A DNA stretch of 64,000 nucleotides from JACDER01 sp963842575 (GCA_963842575.1 CAWJGS010000001.1:1-64000), one strand, 5' to 3'. Positions 45,514-54,905 are shown, numbered from the stretch's first letter. The notes: a model not told the origin generated them from the sequence alone. Made by a program: numbers and translations.

Positions 45514-46620
45514 ATGACCGACGGCATCTTCCTCGCGCGGCCGGAGCAACCGGCGGCCGGCACGCCGCTGGCCGTCAAGGACCTGTTCGACACGGCCGGC
45601 CTGACCACCACGTACGGCTCCGCGCTTTTCGCCGACCACGTCCCGGCCGAGACGGCCGAAGCGGTGCGGCTGCTGGAGGGGGCGGGATACGTGGACGTCG
45701 GCAAGACCAACCTGCACGAGTTCGCCTACGGCGTCACCTCCGAGAACCCGCATTTCGGCACTGTCCCGAACCCGCTCCGTGAGGGACGGATCGCAGGCGG
45801 CTCGAGCGGCGGCTCGGCCGCCGCGCTGGCGGCCGGTCTCGCTGACGCCGCGCTCGGCACAGACTCCGGCGGCTCGATCCGCATCCCGGCGGCCTGTTGC
45901 GGGATCGTCGGCTTCAAGCCGACGTATGCGCTCGTCTCGCTGGAGGGCTGCTTCCCCCTCGCGCCGAGCTGGGACCATGCCGGCCCCATGGCGCGCACGG
46001 TCGCCGAGTGCACGGCGATGATGGAAATCCTCGCGCCCGGCTTCGCGCCCGCCCAGGTCGCGCTCGACGACGTAGCCGTCGGCATCGCCTGGTTGGAAGA
46101 GTGCGATCCGCTCGTCCGCGCCCGCATAGACGAGGCCGTCCGGCGGTTCCCGAGCCGGCGCGAGGTCGACTTCCCGATTCCGACGCGCATCTTCCCCGGC
46201 TTCATGGCCGAGGTGGCCGACGTCCACCGCGAGCTCTTCGCCGAGAACCGGGACCTGTACGGCGCGGACGTGGCCGGGAAAATCGACGACTGCCTCGCGG
46301 TCACGGAGGAGCAGCGCGCAGAGGCGATGGCGCGGCGGGCGGCTTACAACGACGCGGCCGAGCAAGCGCTCGACGACCTCGACTTCCTCGTCGTGCCGAC
46401 GCTGCCCTTCGTGGCTCCCGAGGTCGGAGCCACCTGGAACGAGCCGGTGCGCAGCCGCATGACGCGCTTTACGCGCGCCTTCAACGATCTCGGCTGGCCC
46501 GCGCTGGCACTCCCCTGCGGAACCGCCGAGGACGGCCTACCCGCGTCGCTGCAACTGGTCGGGCGGCCGCGCGACGACGCGCGCGTGCTCGGGGCGGGGC
46601 TCAGTCTCTTCGGTACATGA
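45514..46620 (+). CDS. Amidase (amidase-signature family)
   Basis: This 368-residue hydrolase of the amidase-signature superfamily has the Ser-cisSer-Lys triad: Lys in TPLAVKDLFDTAG (about residue 23), Ser in GGSSGGSAAALAAGL (about 95) and Ser in LGTDSGGSIRIPAACCG (about 118). It is shorter than GatA, lacks a GatB partner here, and is therefore a catabolic or detoxifying amidase. ATG 45514 is preferred; ATG 45502 is in frame. It diverges from the creatininase gene with about 10 bp between starts and overlaps the convergent MFS gene by 20 bp. Confidence 0.9.
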   Translation: MTDGIFLARPEQPAAGTPLAVKDLFDTAGLTTTYGSALFADHVPAETAEAVRLLEGAGYVDVGKTNLHEFAYGVTSENPHFGTVPNPLREGRIAGGSSGGSAAALAAGLADAALGTDSGGSIRIPAACCGIVGFKPTYALVSLEGCFPLAPSWDHAGPMARTVAECTAMMEILAPGFAPAQVALDDVAVGIAWLEECDPLVRARIDEAVRRFPSRREVDFPIPTRIFPGFMAEVADVHRELFAENRDLYGADVAGKIDDCLAVTEEQRAEAMARRAAYNDAAEQALDDLDFLVVPTLPFVAPEVGATWNEPVRSRMTRFTRAFNDLGWPALALPCGTAEDGLPASLQLVGRPRDDARVLGAGLSLFGT

Positions 46621-47740
46621 AGTTCACGACGGCGACGAGCGCGCAGTAGGCGGCGAGCAGGAGGAAGGACAGCCGCCCGTAGCCGTGCTCGAGGGCGGCG
46701 CCGACGATCGGCACCACGACGATCGCCGCGAAGTTCACCCCCTGGAGGCCGACCGCGAGGCCGAGCGCCGGATTGCCCTCGATCAGACCCTCGATCCGCT
46801 GGTAGGCGACCGCGAACGGAAGGCCGAAGCCGATTCCGAGCGCGACGATCCCCACTGCCGCCACACCTTCGGTCCGGTCGAGGACGAGAGCGAGGAGGCC
46901 GGCGCCCGCGAGCGCCGGCCCGACGGTGGAGAGCAGGAAGCGCCGTGAGCGCGACCCGGCGAGCTTTCCGCTGAGCGGCCTCGCCACCGCCATGACGCCG
47001 AACAGCACGAACCCGAGCGCGCCGGCGACGCCCGGCCCGATTCCGTGGTGAATGGTCAGATACTGGAGCAGCCACGCGCCGACGATGATCGGCATGGCAT
47101 TGACGAAGACGAACAAGGCGTCCGCCCACCAGAACCGCCAGCCCGCGAGGAGCTTCTTCACGCCGGCTGCGCCGACCCGGCGCATGTGCTGGACAGCGGG
47201 CATGTCGCCGAACAGGAACGGGAGGGCGGCGAGCCCGACCGCGGCGGAGATGCCGAAGTTGACGCGCCAGTCCACGCCCGCCTCGGCAAGCTCGCCGCCG
47301 ACGAGGAGCGCCGCGGCCAGCCCTCCGGTGATGCCGCCGCCGTAAACACCCAGGAGGAGCACGCTCCCGAGAGCCCGCGCGATCACCGGACAGGCGATCA
47401 GCGCGATGCCCGTGCCGAGCCCGGTGAACGCGCGGCCGACGAGCATCACGGCGAAGGCGGGCGCGATAGCGCTGATCACGCCGCCGAGGCCCATGGAGAT
47501 CGACGCGAGCCGCGCGCTCCACGGGATTCCGAGCCGTTCCTCCGCGGCCGAGCCGACGAGCGAGAACGCCGCGATCGCGAGGAAGAAGACGGAGGTCATC
47601 AATCCCGCCTCGGCCAGAGAGACGCCGAACTCGTGCGCGACCGGCGCCGCGGCCGGCCCGACCACGCCGGCGCCGTAGCCGAAGGCCGCGCCGAGCAGGA
47701 TGACGCCGATTCCGACGCGTGAACGCGCTGGCCCGGCCAC
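46601..47740 (-). CDS. MFS transporter, 12-helix type
   Basis: This 379-residue permease has VGIGVILLGAAFGYGAGVVG (helix 1), then AHEFGVSLAEAGLMTSVFFL, ERLGIPWSARLASISMGLGG, and a motif-A-like ARPLSGKLAGSRSRRFLLS between the two halves. It resembles CynX/YcaD-type small MFS carriers; the substrate is unknown. GTG 47740 has TATCGT 6 nt upstream. It converges on the amidase gene, and a shared pathway is possible but unsupported. Confidence 0.87.
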   Translation of the reverse strand: MAGPARSRVGIGVILLGAAFGYGAGVVGPAAAPVAHEFGVSLAEAGLMTSVFFLAIAAFSLVGSAAEERLGIPWSARLASISMGLGGVISAIAPAFAVMLVGRAFTGLGTGIALIACPVIARALGSVLLLGVYGGGITGGLAAALLVGGELAEAGVDWRVNFGISAAVGLAALPFLFGDMPAVQHMRRVGAAGVKKLLAGWRFWWADALFVFVNAMPIIVGAWLLQYLTIHHGIGPGVAGALGFVLFGVMAVARPLSGKLAGSRSRRFLLSTVGPALAGAGLLALVLDRTEGVAAVGIVALGIGFGLPFAVAYQRIEGLIEGNPALGLAVGLQGVNFAAIVVVPIVGAALEHGYGRLSFLLLAAYCALVAVVNFMYRRD

Positions 47741-47757
47741 GGCCGGACGATATAGCG

Positions 47758-48140
47758 CTACTCGGCGGGGAGCGGGCGGAGCGCACTCGCCAACTCAAGC
47801 GCGCGCGACCCGGATTCGAAGTCCCGAGTCTTCGACTCAAAAATCATGAGCACGCCGTCACGCGAAAGCGTCAGACCGGAGGGCTCGGCAAGCAAAGCGA
47901 TGCCGTCTCCCGGACCGGACCGAAGCCAGAACGGGCGCTTCGGCCCATACTCCTCAGGGTGAACCCCCCCGTAGTCGAACCAGACAAAGGGCACGGGCCT
48001 CACCACGCGCGCGCCGTCGTCATCGCCGACGTGCCGGTCTGGACCGAGCGGAGGCGATTGCCCCGGAACGTTCGACCGAGCCAAAGCGCGGGCACGCCGA
48101 GCGCCGGCCTCGCCGCTCGAACGCCATAGGCCTTGACCAC
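47758..48140 (-). CDS. Unknown protein, possibly 5'-truncated (frame break at ~48008)
   Basis: This is ~127 residues after joining frames. The N-terminal part VKAYGVRAARPALGVPALWL and VQTGTSAMTTARV joins, after a break in a CG-dinucleotide run (48004-48012), to VVRPVPFVWFDYGGVHPEEY, KRPFWLRSGPGDGIALLAEP and LTLSRDGVLMIFESKTRDFE. I do not recognise the family. Conserved-looking sequence runs right up to the junction with the broken GntR gene, so the true start may have been lost. GTG 48140 is a working start only. Confidence 0.4.
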
Positions 48141-48145
48141 ATCGG

Positions 48146-48343
48146 CCGGTGAGGGGTCGTGCCGCGCTCCGGCTCCTTCGGGACGAAGGCCTGCTCGACT
48201 TCAAGCGCGGCCGCGGCGTGCACGTGAGCGGGACGCCCGAGCACGGCGCGCTCGTCGACCGCGCGCGGGACCTGGTCGAGCTCGCGCGACACCACGGCTA
48301 CCGCCGCCAAGAGCTGCTCGACCTGATCGAGTCGCTGCCCTAA
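48146..48343 (+). pseudogene. GntR (YtrA-type) regulator fragment lacking the DNA-binding domain
   Basis: The readable part, ALRLLRDEGLLDFKRGRGVH then VSGTPE and the helical tail ARDLVELARHHGYRRQELLD, matches the end of the winged helix and the short C-terminal dimerisation helix of YtrA-type GntR regulators. The ~60 N-terminal residues with the recognition helix are absent; sequence homology ends abruptly at about 48150, against an unrelated minus-strand gene. It cannot bind DNA as it stands. The stop overlaps the convergent small ORF (CTAA). Confidence 0.7.
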
Positions 48344-48558
48344 CGGCTGAGATCGGCCGTCGGGACGCGACGGTCAGGATCCGCGAGCGGGAGAAGCATC
48401 AAGCCGTGCACCGGCCCCATCGGGCCGGCGCTCACCTTCGCCCGCGCGGGGACGTGTTTCTGCGCCCTGCTCCCGTGCGGCGAGACCCCGGCGTAGATAC
48501 CAGCACCGGCCGCCAGGGCGACGAGGCCAACAGCCGCGATCCTGGCGGAGGCGTTCAC
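48340..48558 (-). CDS. Small exported or anchored protein at the end of the pentose phosphate operon
   Basis: This 72-residue protein has an N-terminal helix NASARIAAVGLVALAAGAGI that could be a signal peptide or anchor, then a basic or Pro-rich tail with PHGSRAQKHVPARAKVSAGP and HGLMLLPLADPDRR. GTG 48558 overlaps the opcA stop as GTGA, which argues for real translation. The function is unknown and no family is recognised. Confidence 0.5.
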   Translation of the reverse strand: MNASARIAAVGLVALAAGAGIYAGVSPHGSRAQKHVPARAKVSAGPMGPVHGLMLLPLADPDRRVPTADLSR

Positions 48559-49442
48559 GCCGCCGCGCGGACAGCCGCCTCGTAGATCGGGTCGCGGCCG
48601 AACTGGTCGAGCTCGTCGGAGAGCAGCTGGCTCGGGTCGAGGGGGTCGGCGCGCGGCGTGCCGACGGGGTCACCGTCGATCGAGACCGCGCGCAGCTCGT
48701 CCGCCGCCTCGTGCTCCAGCGCGATCTTGCGGTCCAGCCGCGAGCGCAGCCACCCGGCGAGCAGCAGGGCGTCCGCCTTCGGCCCCGTGACCGCGATCTT
48801 CTTGACGTCGGCGATTCCCGGCCACAGCTCGGCGAGCAAGGCGCGCCAGCGGAGCGAACGGCGAAACGCGATGTCCGAGACCGCGGTCTGGTCGAACACC
48901 TTGGGCAGCTCCTCGTAGGCGCCGGACACGTCGTCCCACTCGCTCGAGTCGACGATCAGCCGGTCGACCACGTGCACCATCTCCTCGAGCACGCGGCTCC
49001 CGAACGGCGGGCGCCCGCGCCAGCGGGAGAAGACCGGAAGGTCGGAGATCAGCAGCGGCTCGATGATGCTGGCCGGCGACTCCGCCCGGCAGCCGTAGAG
49101 GTGCAGCTCGACCACTTCCGAGCAGACGTGATCGGCCTCGCTCTCGAGGTCGAAGCAGTACACGGAGACGCTCGCGTCGATCGCATCCCGCTCGGCGTCG
49201 GGATCGGGGACGAGCAGGATCGTGCGCGAGGGATGCGCGTCGGCCAGCCCCGCGAGCGCGCCGCGGGCGGCGTCGAGCCAGTTCTTCGGAACCCACGCGG
49301 TGTGGGTCATCACGCTCGTCCTCAGATTGGAGTGCCCGTTGCCGGCCGAGACCCTCAGCGCGCCGAGCCGTTCCTGCACCTCGTCCAGGGAGACGTCCTC
49401 GCCGTGCCACTCGTCGACGTGCGTCGAGTCGGCCACGCTCAA
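48555..49442 (-). CDS. opcA: Glucose-6-phosphate dehydrogenase assembly protein OpcA
   Basis: This 295-residue actinobacterial and cyanobacterial effector is needed for full activity of Zwf. Typical sequence includes NLRTSVMTHTAWVPKNWLDA, HPSRTILLVPDPDAERDAID, VVELHLYGCRAESPASIIEP, LLISDLPVFSRWRGRPPFG and VDRLIVDSSEWDD. The start is TTG 49442, overlapping the zwf stop as TTGA; GTG 49436 is the alternative. Position directly after zwf is the standard arrangement, and the coupling keeps OpcA and Zwf in step. Confidence 0.92.
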   Translation of the reverse strand: MSVADSTHVDEWHGEDVSLDEVQERLGALRVSAGNGHSNLRTSVMTHTAWVPKNWLDAARGALAGLADAHPSRTILLVPDPDAERDAIDASVSVYCFDLESEADHVCSEVVELHLYGCRAESPASIIEPLLISDLPVFSRWRGRPPFGSRVLEEMVHVVDRLIVDSSEWDDVSGAYEELPKVFDQTAVSDIAFRRSLRWRALLAELWPGIADVKKIAVTGPKADALLLAGWLRSRLDRKIALEHEAADELRAVSIDGDPVGTPRADPLDPSQLLSDELDQFGRDPIYEAAVRAAA

Positions 49443-50963
49443 TAGCGGCGCCAGGAGCGCCCGTCGCGCTTGATCATCTCGTCGGAGGCGTGCGGTCCCC
49501 AGGTGCCGGCGGCGTAGTTCGGGAAGACCGGATTGTCGCGGCGCCAGAAGGCGACGATCGCGTCCACCAGCGACCACTCCTCGTCCACCTCGTCCGCGCG
49601 GGTGAAGAGCGTCTGGTCGCCGAGCATCACGTCCAGGATCAGGCGTTCGTACGCCTCCGGGATCCCCGTGCGGAAAGTGCCGCCGTAGAGGAAGTCCATG
49701 TGCACCGGCCTGATCGTCATCCCGGCGCCCGGCACCTTCGCGCCTATCGACAGCGACACGCCTTCGTCCGGCTGGATGTGGACGACGAGCATGTTCGGCC
49801 GCAGGCCCTCGCCGGCGATCGCCTCGAACGGAGGATGCGGCGCGCGCTGGAACTGGATGGCGATCGTCGTCTCGCGCCGGGCGAGCCGCTTCCCCGCGCG
49901 CACGTAGAACGGCGTGTCGGCCCAGCGCCAGTTGTCGACGAAGAGCTTGGCAGCGATGAAGGTCTCGGTCAGCGAGTCGGGAGCGACGCCCGGCTCCTCG
50001 CGGTATCCCGGCACCTCCTCTCCCTCGACCCAGCCCCGCCCGTACTGGCCGCGGACGACGTGCTTCGGCCCTGGCGTGTGCAGTGAGCGCAGCACCTTGA
50101 CCTTCTCGTTCCGCACCGACTCGGCGCTGAAGTCGATCGGCGGCTCCATCGCGGTCAGGGCGACGAGCTGGAGCAGGTGGTTCTGGAACACGTCGCGGAT
50201 CACGCCGGCCTTCTCGTAGTACGCGGCGCGGTTCTCGATCCCCATCGACTCGGCGACGGTGATCTGGACGTGGTCGATGAACTGACGGTTCCAGACCGGC
50301 TCGAAGATCCCGTTCGCGAACCGCAGCGCCAGCATGTTCTGGACGGTCTCCTTGCCCAGGTAGTGGTCGATGCGGAAGATGTCCGACTCGTCGAAGTCCT
50401 TCATCAGGAGCGCATTCAGCTCCCGCGCCGACTCGAGGTCGCAGCCGAACGGCTTCTCGATCACGAGCCTGTCCCAGCCGCGCTTCGAGCTGTGCTTGCC
50501 GATCTGCTCGACCAGCGTCGCGATCGCCGCCGGCGGGACGGCGAAGTAGTAGACGCGGTTCTCCGCGCAGCCGACGTTCTTGTCGAGGTCGGCGACCGTC
50601 TTCGCGAGCTTGTTCCAGCCGGTCTCGTCGTCGAAGTCCATCGAGATGTAGCGCATTTCCTTGGCGAGCGTCTCCCAGATGTCGTCGCGGAAGGGGTCGC
50701 GGCCGTGCTCCTGGACCGCCGCCTTCATCCGCTCGCTGAAAGTCCTCGTCGCTCTCCTCGGTGCGGGCGACCCCGACGACGGCGAAGTTGCGCGGCAGCA
50801 GGTGGCGGAAGGCGAGCGAGTAGAGCGCCGGGAAGAGCTTCCGCTGGGTCAGGTCGCCGGATGCGCCGAAGATGACCATGGCGCAGGACTCGGGCGTCCG
50901 CGCCAGGCCGAGCCCCTCGAGGAGAGGGTTCTCGTCCAGCTGCCGGTCGGCCGCGACCGTCAT
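49439..50963 (-). CDS. zwf: Glucose-6-phosphate 1-dehydrogenase (frame break at 50739-50741)
   Basis: This ~507-residue first enzyme of the oxidative pentose phosphate pathway oxidises glucose 6-phosphate to the lactone with NAD(P)+. The Rossmann motif is VIFGASGDLTQRKLFPALY (about residue 30) and the substrate/catalytic motif RIDHYLGKETVQNMLALRF carries the catalytic His region. Other landmarks are NHLLQLVALTAMEPP and PFYVRAGKRLARRETTI. The frame breaks at three A (plus strand 50739-50741); removing one restores DEDFSERMKAAVQ. As every neighbour is intact, a sequencing indel is the best explanation. ATG 50963 overlaps the gnd stop (ATGA). Confidence 0.93.
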
Positions 50964-51943
50964 GCCTGCTTCTCGAGGTGGCCGCCGAAGGCGTGCCGCA
51001 TGGCGGACAGGAGCTTGTTGGCGAACTCGGCCTCGCCGCGCGAGTCGAAGCGCTCGTACAGAGCGGCGGACAGTACCGGCGCCGGGACCGACTCGTCGAT
51101 CGCCGCGTGCAGCGTCCAACGACCCTCGCCGGAGTCCGAGACCCGACCCGCGTAGCCGTCCAGATCCGGGCTGTCGACGAGCGCGGTCGCCGTCAGATCG
51201 AGCAGCCAGGAGGAGATGACGCTTCCCCGCCGCCACAGCTCGGTGACCGAGGCGAGGTCGAGGTCGTAGCGGTAGTGATCGGGATCGCGGAGGGGGGTCG
51301 TCTCGGCGTCGGTCTCCTGCTGCGTGTTACCCACGTTCGCGTGCTTGAGGACGTTCAACCCCTCGGCGTAGGCCTGCATGAGCCCGTACTCGATCCCGTT
51401 GTGCACCATCTTCACGAAATGGCCGGCGCCACTGGGGCCGCAATGAAGCCATCCCTTTTCGGCCTGAGCGGGGTCGCCGGAACGGCCCGGCGTGCGCTCC
51501 GCGGCATCCACGCCAGGGGCGAGGTCGTCGAGCACCGGCTCGAGCCGCTCGACCGCCTCGTCGTCGCCGCCGACCATCATGCAGAAGCCGCGCTCGAGGC
51601 CCCAGACGCCGCCGGAGACGCCGATGTCGAGGTAGTGGAGGCCCTTTTCCGACAGCTCGCCGGAGCGGCGCAGATCGTCGATGTAGTACGAGTTCCCCCC
51701 GTCGATGATCGTGTCGCCCTCCTCCAGGTGCGGCGCGAGGTCGGCGATGATCCCGTCCACGATCGCGGCCGGCACCATCATCCAGACCGAGCGCGGCTTG
51801 TCGAGCTGCTGGACGAGCTCCTCCAGCGAGCCTGCGGTCGAGTCGACGTTCGGGTCATACGTCTTCATGTCGTGCCCGCGCTTGCGCAGGCGGTCGGTCA
51901 TGCCCGCGCCCATGCGGCCGAGCCCCACCATTCCGAGTTGCAT
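50960..51943 (-). CDS. gnd: 6-phosphogluconate dehydrogenase, decarboxylating, short form
   Basis: This 327-residue enzyme is of the short GndA/YqeC type. It has Rossmann motif QLGMVGLGRMGAGMTDRLRK, substrate loop VSGGVWGLERGFCMMVGG (about 118-135) and catalytic HFVKMVHNGIEYGLMQAYAE (Lys and His, near 180). The strand-2 end TYDPNVDS carries Asp, a sign of NAD+ rather than NADP+ preference in this family. Its start overlaps the pgi stop by 1 nt (TGATG), with GGAGG ahead. It converts 6-phosphogluconate to ribulose 5-phosphate. Confidence 0.94.
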   Translation of the reverse strand: MQLGMVGLGRMGAGMTDRLRKRGHDMKTYDPNVDSTAGSLEELVQQLDKPRSVWMMVPAAIVDGIIADLAPHLEEGDTIIDGGNSYYIDDLRRSGELSEKGLHYLDIGVSGGVWGLERGFCMMVGGDDEAVERLEPVLDDLAPGVDAAERTPGRSGDPAQAEKGWLHCGPSGAGHFVKMVHNGIEYGLMQAYAEGLNVLKHANVGNTQQETDAETTPLRDPDHYRYDLDLASVTELWRRGSVISSWLLDLTATALVDSPDLDGYAGRVSDSGEGRWTLHAAIDESVPAPVLSAALYERFDSRGEAEFANKLLSAMRHAFGGHLEKQA

Positions 51944-53286
51944 CAGATGTCCTCCATTCGGATTCGAACGATGGGACGGCCGCGCTCCTGCAGCGAGGCG
52001 AAGTCGCCGGCTGCCTGCGCGCGGATGAGCTTGCCGAAGCCGAAGTCCTTGCCCGGGATCGGGATCTCCTTGCCGGTGTCGTCGACGATCTGGACGAAGC
52101 GGCCGATCGGCGGGCCGCCCTTGTGCAGCTGGCCCGTCGAGTGGAGGTAGCGCGGGCCGAAGCCGTGGGTCGTCACGCAGCCCGTACGCGCGCGGATGGT
52201 CTGCACGAGCTCCATGACCCTGGACTCGTTTTCGTCGGTCGGGTCGACGAAGGCCTGCACGCACACGTAGTTGCGCTCCTCGGCCCCCTTCAGCAGGTCG
52301 TCCAGCGAGCCCTGCGGCTCGACGTCCGGATCGGAGCCGCTCGCGAGGATCTCGTTCGTCCGGTCCTTGGCAGACTGCACGTCCGGCTGGTTGAAGGCGT
52401 TGATCCCGAGGATCGAGCCGGCGACCGCCGTGGCGAACTCCCAGCGGAAGAACTCGGCGCCGAGGTCGTAGGGGTCGCCGATCCGCACCTCGGCGCGCTG
52501 CCGGTCGGGTCGCGCCGGCGATTCGCCCGGCGCGGGGATGAGCCCCTTGCCCTCCTTGCCCGTCGATTCGGCGATCAACTGCTCCGCCCACAGGCCGAAT
52601 CCGCCGGGCGTGTTCTCGATGCAGATCTTGTCGCGCCCGTCGTTCCAGCCGTTCCCGAAGTGGAGGCCGAGCTGGAGGCCGGGATTGTCCTGTTCGGCGC
52701 GGCAGTTCTGGGCCATCTCCGCGGCCCGGCTGCGAATGCGGTCGGGGTCGGCGCCGATCAAGGCCGCCGCGACGAGCCCGAAGGCGGAGAGGGCCGAGTA
52801 GCGACCCCCGATGGTCGGCTCGCCGTGGAAGACGGCACGGAAGCCGCGTTCCTCGGCGAGCGCCTCCAGCTCGGAACCGGGGTCGGTGACGACGGCGAAC
52901 TGCTCTGGATCGCGGCCGGCCAGCTCCCAGAAGTGCTCCAGGTGCGAGCGCGTCTCCAGCGTCGTGCCCGACTTGGAGGACGCGACGAAGAAGCTGCGGT
53001 CGACGTCGATCGACTCCTGCAGGCGGCGGATCGCCTGCGGATGCGTGGTGTCGAGGACGTGGAAGTTGGGGGACTCGAAGGTGCGGCGGAAGACCTCCGG
53101 AGCGAGGCTCGACCCGCCCATGCCCAACAGGACGTAGTGCTCGTACTGGCCGGTGGGAAGTGCGGTCAGGTCGAGCTCGCGAAAGGGCTCGTCCAGCCAC
53201 CCGAGCCACTGCGCCTCGTCCTCTCCCGTCCAGACGGTGGGGTCACGCGCCCAGATCCGCTCGACCAGCTCCTGCCCCTCGCTCAT
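51943..53286 (-). CDS. pgi: Glucose-6-phosphate isomerase
   Basis: This 447-residue SIS-domain isomerase has sugar-phosphate loop ASSKSGTTLETRSHLEHF (about residue 105), LLGMGGSSLAPEVFRRTF near 60, GGRYSALSAFGLVAAALIG (about 165), ENTPGGFGLWAEQLIAESTG and HSTGQLHKGGPPIGRFVQI with the catalytic His/Lys region near 400. It lacks the extra domain of eukaryote-like Pgi. In several phyla Tal and Pgi are a single fused protein; here the tal stop and pgi start overlap as ATGA, the unfused counterpart. Confidence 0.92.
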   Translation of the reverse strand: MSEGQELVERIWARDPTVWTGEDEAQWLGWLDEPFRELDLTALPTGQYEHYVLLGMGGSSLAPEVFRRTFESPNFHVLDTTHPQAIRRLQESIDVDRSFFVASSKSGTTLETRSHLEHFWELAGRDPEQFAVVTDPGSELEALAEERGFRAVFHGEPTIGGRYSALSAFGLVAAALIGADPDRIRSRAAEMAQNCRAEQDNPGLQLGLHFGNGWNDGRDKICIENTPGGFGLWAEQLIAESTGKEGKGLIPAPGESPARPDRQRAEVRIGDPYDLGAEFFRWEFATAVAGSILGINAFNQPDVQSAKDRTNEILASGSDPDVEPQGSLDDLLKGAEERNYVCVQAFVDPTDENESRVMELVQTIRARTGCVTTHGFGPRYLHSTGQLHKGGPPIGRFVQIVDDTGKEIPIPGKDFGFGKLIRAQAAGDFASLQERGRPIVRIRMEDI

Positions 53287-54395
53287 GCGGAGACGAGCTC
53301 GCCGCGCTTGGCCTTGATCCCCTCCATCAGCTCCGAGAACGAGTCGGAGAACTTCTCCACGCCCTCCTGCTCCAGCACCGCTGTCACATCGTCGTAGTCG
53401 ATGCCGAGCGCTGCCAGGCGCTCGAAGACCTGCCTGGCCTCGTCGACTCCCGCAGTGAGCGTCAGCGCGACCTGCCCGTGGTCCTGGAAGGCCTGGATCG
53501 TCTCCTCGGGCATGGTGTCCACGGTCTCGGGGCCGATCAGCTCTTCGACGTACAGCGTGTCCCGGTAGTCGGGGTTCTTGGTCGAAGTGGAAGCCCACAA
53601 GCAACGCTGGCGAGTCGCGCCCTTCTCCTCGAGCGCCTTCCAGCGTTCGCTGGAGAACACCTCCAGGTAATTCTCGTACGCGAGCTTCGCGTTCGCGATG
53701 GCCAGCTGCCCGAGCAGCGCGCGCGCCTCCTCGGTCCCGATCTCCTCCAGCCGCTTGTCCGCTTCCGTGTCCACGCGAGAGACGAAGTAGCTGGCCACCG
53801 AGGCGACCCGGCTCGGGTCGCCGCCGCTTTCGATCAGGCGCTCGATCCCGTGGACGTAGGCCTCCATGACCTCCTTGTGGCGCTCGAGCGAGAAGAGCAA
53901 GGTGATGTTGATCGAGCGGCCGGCGGCGATCGAGTCCTCGATCGCGCCGAGGCCGGGCTCGGTGCCCGGGATCTTCACGAACAGGTTCGGCTTGTTGATG
54001 CGCTCGTGCAGCTCCTTCGCCTGCTCGAAGGTGGCCTCGCGCTGGTACGCGAGGTTCGGGTCGACCTCGATCGAGACATATCCGTCGCGGCCCGCGGTTT
54101 CCTCCCAGATGCCGTGGAGGAGGTCGCACGCGTCGCTCACATCGCGCTCCGCGAGCCGGAAGAAGACCTCCACGTCGTCCTGGTCCTCCGCCAGCAGCTC
54201 GCGCAGCTGCTCGTCGTAGGCGTCTCCTTGCGAGATCGCCTTCTGGAAGATCGTCGGATTGGAGGTGACGCCGACGACTGCGTCCTCCTCCGTCATCCGC
54301 TCGAGCCCTCCCTGGTGAATCAGGTCACGCGAGAGGTAGTCGATCCACACACTCTGTCCCAGCTCCGAGAGCTGATGTAGCCGGCTCTTAGGCAT
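53283..54395 (-). CDS. tal: Transaldolase
   Basis: This 370-residue (beta/alpha)8 enzyme transfers a dihydroxyacetone unit between sugar phosphates. The Schiff-base Lys is in KPNLFVKIPGTEPGL (about residue 140). GVTSNPTIFQKAISQGDAY (about 47-65), INITLLFSLERHKEVMEAY and RCLWASTSTKNPDYRDTLYV are standard landmarks of the longer actinobacterial/cyanobacterial subfamily. The ATG at 54395 overlaps the rpiB end by 8 nt; GGAGATGG lies upstream. The frame extends a few codons further up without a ribosome site. Confidence 0.94.
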   Translation of the reverse strand: MPKSRLHQLSELGQSVWIDYLSRDLIHQGGLERMTEEDAVVGVTSNPTIFQKAISQGDAYDEQLRELLAEDQDDVEVFFRLAERDVSDACDLLHGIWEETAGRDGYVSIEVDPNLAYQREATFEQAKELHERINKPNLFVKIPGTEPGLGAIEDSIAAGRSINITLLFSLERHKEVMEAYVHGIERLIESGGDPSRVASVASYFVSRVDTEADKRLEEIGTEEARALLGQLAIANAKLAYENYLEVFSSERWKALEEKGATRQRCLWASTSTKNPDYRDTLYVEELIGPETVDTMPEETIQAFQDHGQVALTLTAGVDEARQVFERLAALGIDYDDVTAVLEQEGVEKFSDSFSELMEGIKAKRGELVSA

Positions 54396-54846
54396 TGATT
54401 CCCATCTCCTCAATCCTTTTGACTTTCTCCAGGCGCCGCTCGTAGCGGCCGCCTCCGATGAACTCCGCCCCGAGGAACGCCTTGATCAGGTCGGCGGCCA
54501 GCTCGGGCCCGACCACCTCCGACCCGAGGCAGAGGACGTTCATGTCGTCATGCTCTACGCCCTGGTGCGCCGAGTAGATGTCGTGACAGATCGCCGCGCG
54601 GATCCCGGGGATCTTCGCGGCGGCGACCGAGGCGCCCACCCCCGAGCCGCAGATGAGGATCCCGCGGTCGGCGTTGCCCTCCAGAATCGCGCGGCCTAGC
54701 TCGAGGGCCTTGTCCGGGTAGTCGATCCGGGGCTCGGTCTTGTCGGTCCCGAGGTCGATCGCCTCGTGACCGAGCGCCTCGAGATCCTCGAGCGTGCGCT
54801 GGCGGAGCTTCACCCCGCGATGGTCGAACGCGACGGCGACCCTCAC
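54388..54846 (-). CDS. rpiB: Ribose-5-phosphate isomerase B
   Basis: This 152-residue LacAB/RpiB-fold isomerase interconverts ribose and ribulose 5-phosphates. It begins VAVAFDHRGVKLRQRTLEDL, with phosphate/active-site loop RGILICGSGVGASVAAAKIP (Cys at about residue 66) and CHDIYSAHQGVEHDDMNVLC (His and Asp). It is the first gene of the operon running to 48340. GTG 54846 has TAGCCT 7 nt upstream (54854-54859) and no Shine-Dalgarno, so the operon mRNA is probably leaderless. Confidence 0.93.
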   Translation of the reverse strand: MRVAVAFDHRGVKLRQRTLEDLEALGHEAIDLGTDKTEPRIDYPDKALELGRAILEGNADRGILICGSGVGASVAAAKIPGIRAAICHDIYSAHQGVEHDDMNVLCLGSEVVGPELAADLIKAFLGAEFIGGGRYERRLEKVKRIEEMGINA

Positions 54847-54853
54847 AGCGGCA

Positions 54854-54876
54854 AGGCTACTCGACCGTACTATGCT
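54854..54876. promoter_or_regulatory. Divergent -10 boxes between rpiB operon and tkt
   Basis: The minus-strand box TAGCCT (54854-54859) lies 7 nt from the rpiB start. The plus-strand TATGCT (54871-54876) lies 29 nt before the tkt start, which has its own GAGGAG ribosome site at 54895-54900. One control region of under 60 bp thus serves the whole pentose phosphate cluster. Confidence 0.5.
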
Positions 54877-54905
54877 CCGGCCAAGGGACTACGAGAGGAG
54901 CAGGG

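Noticed and set aside
45514..46620. GatA subunit of the amidotransferase
   Set aside because: It is too short, with no gatB or gatC neighbours; it fits a free amidase.
53160..54380. 406-codon plus-strand frame opposite tal and pgi
   Set aside because: It mirrors a transaldolase with intact active site; the composition is that of a codon-bias shadow.
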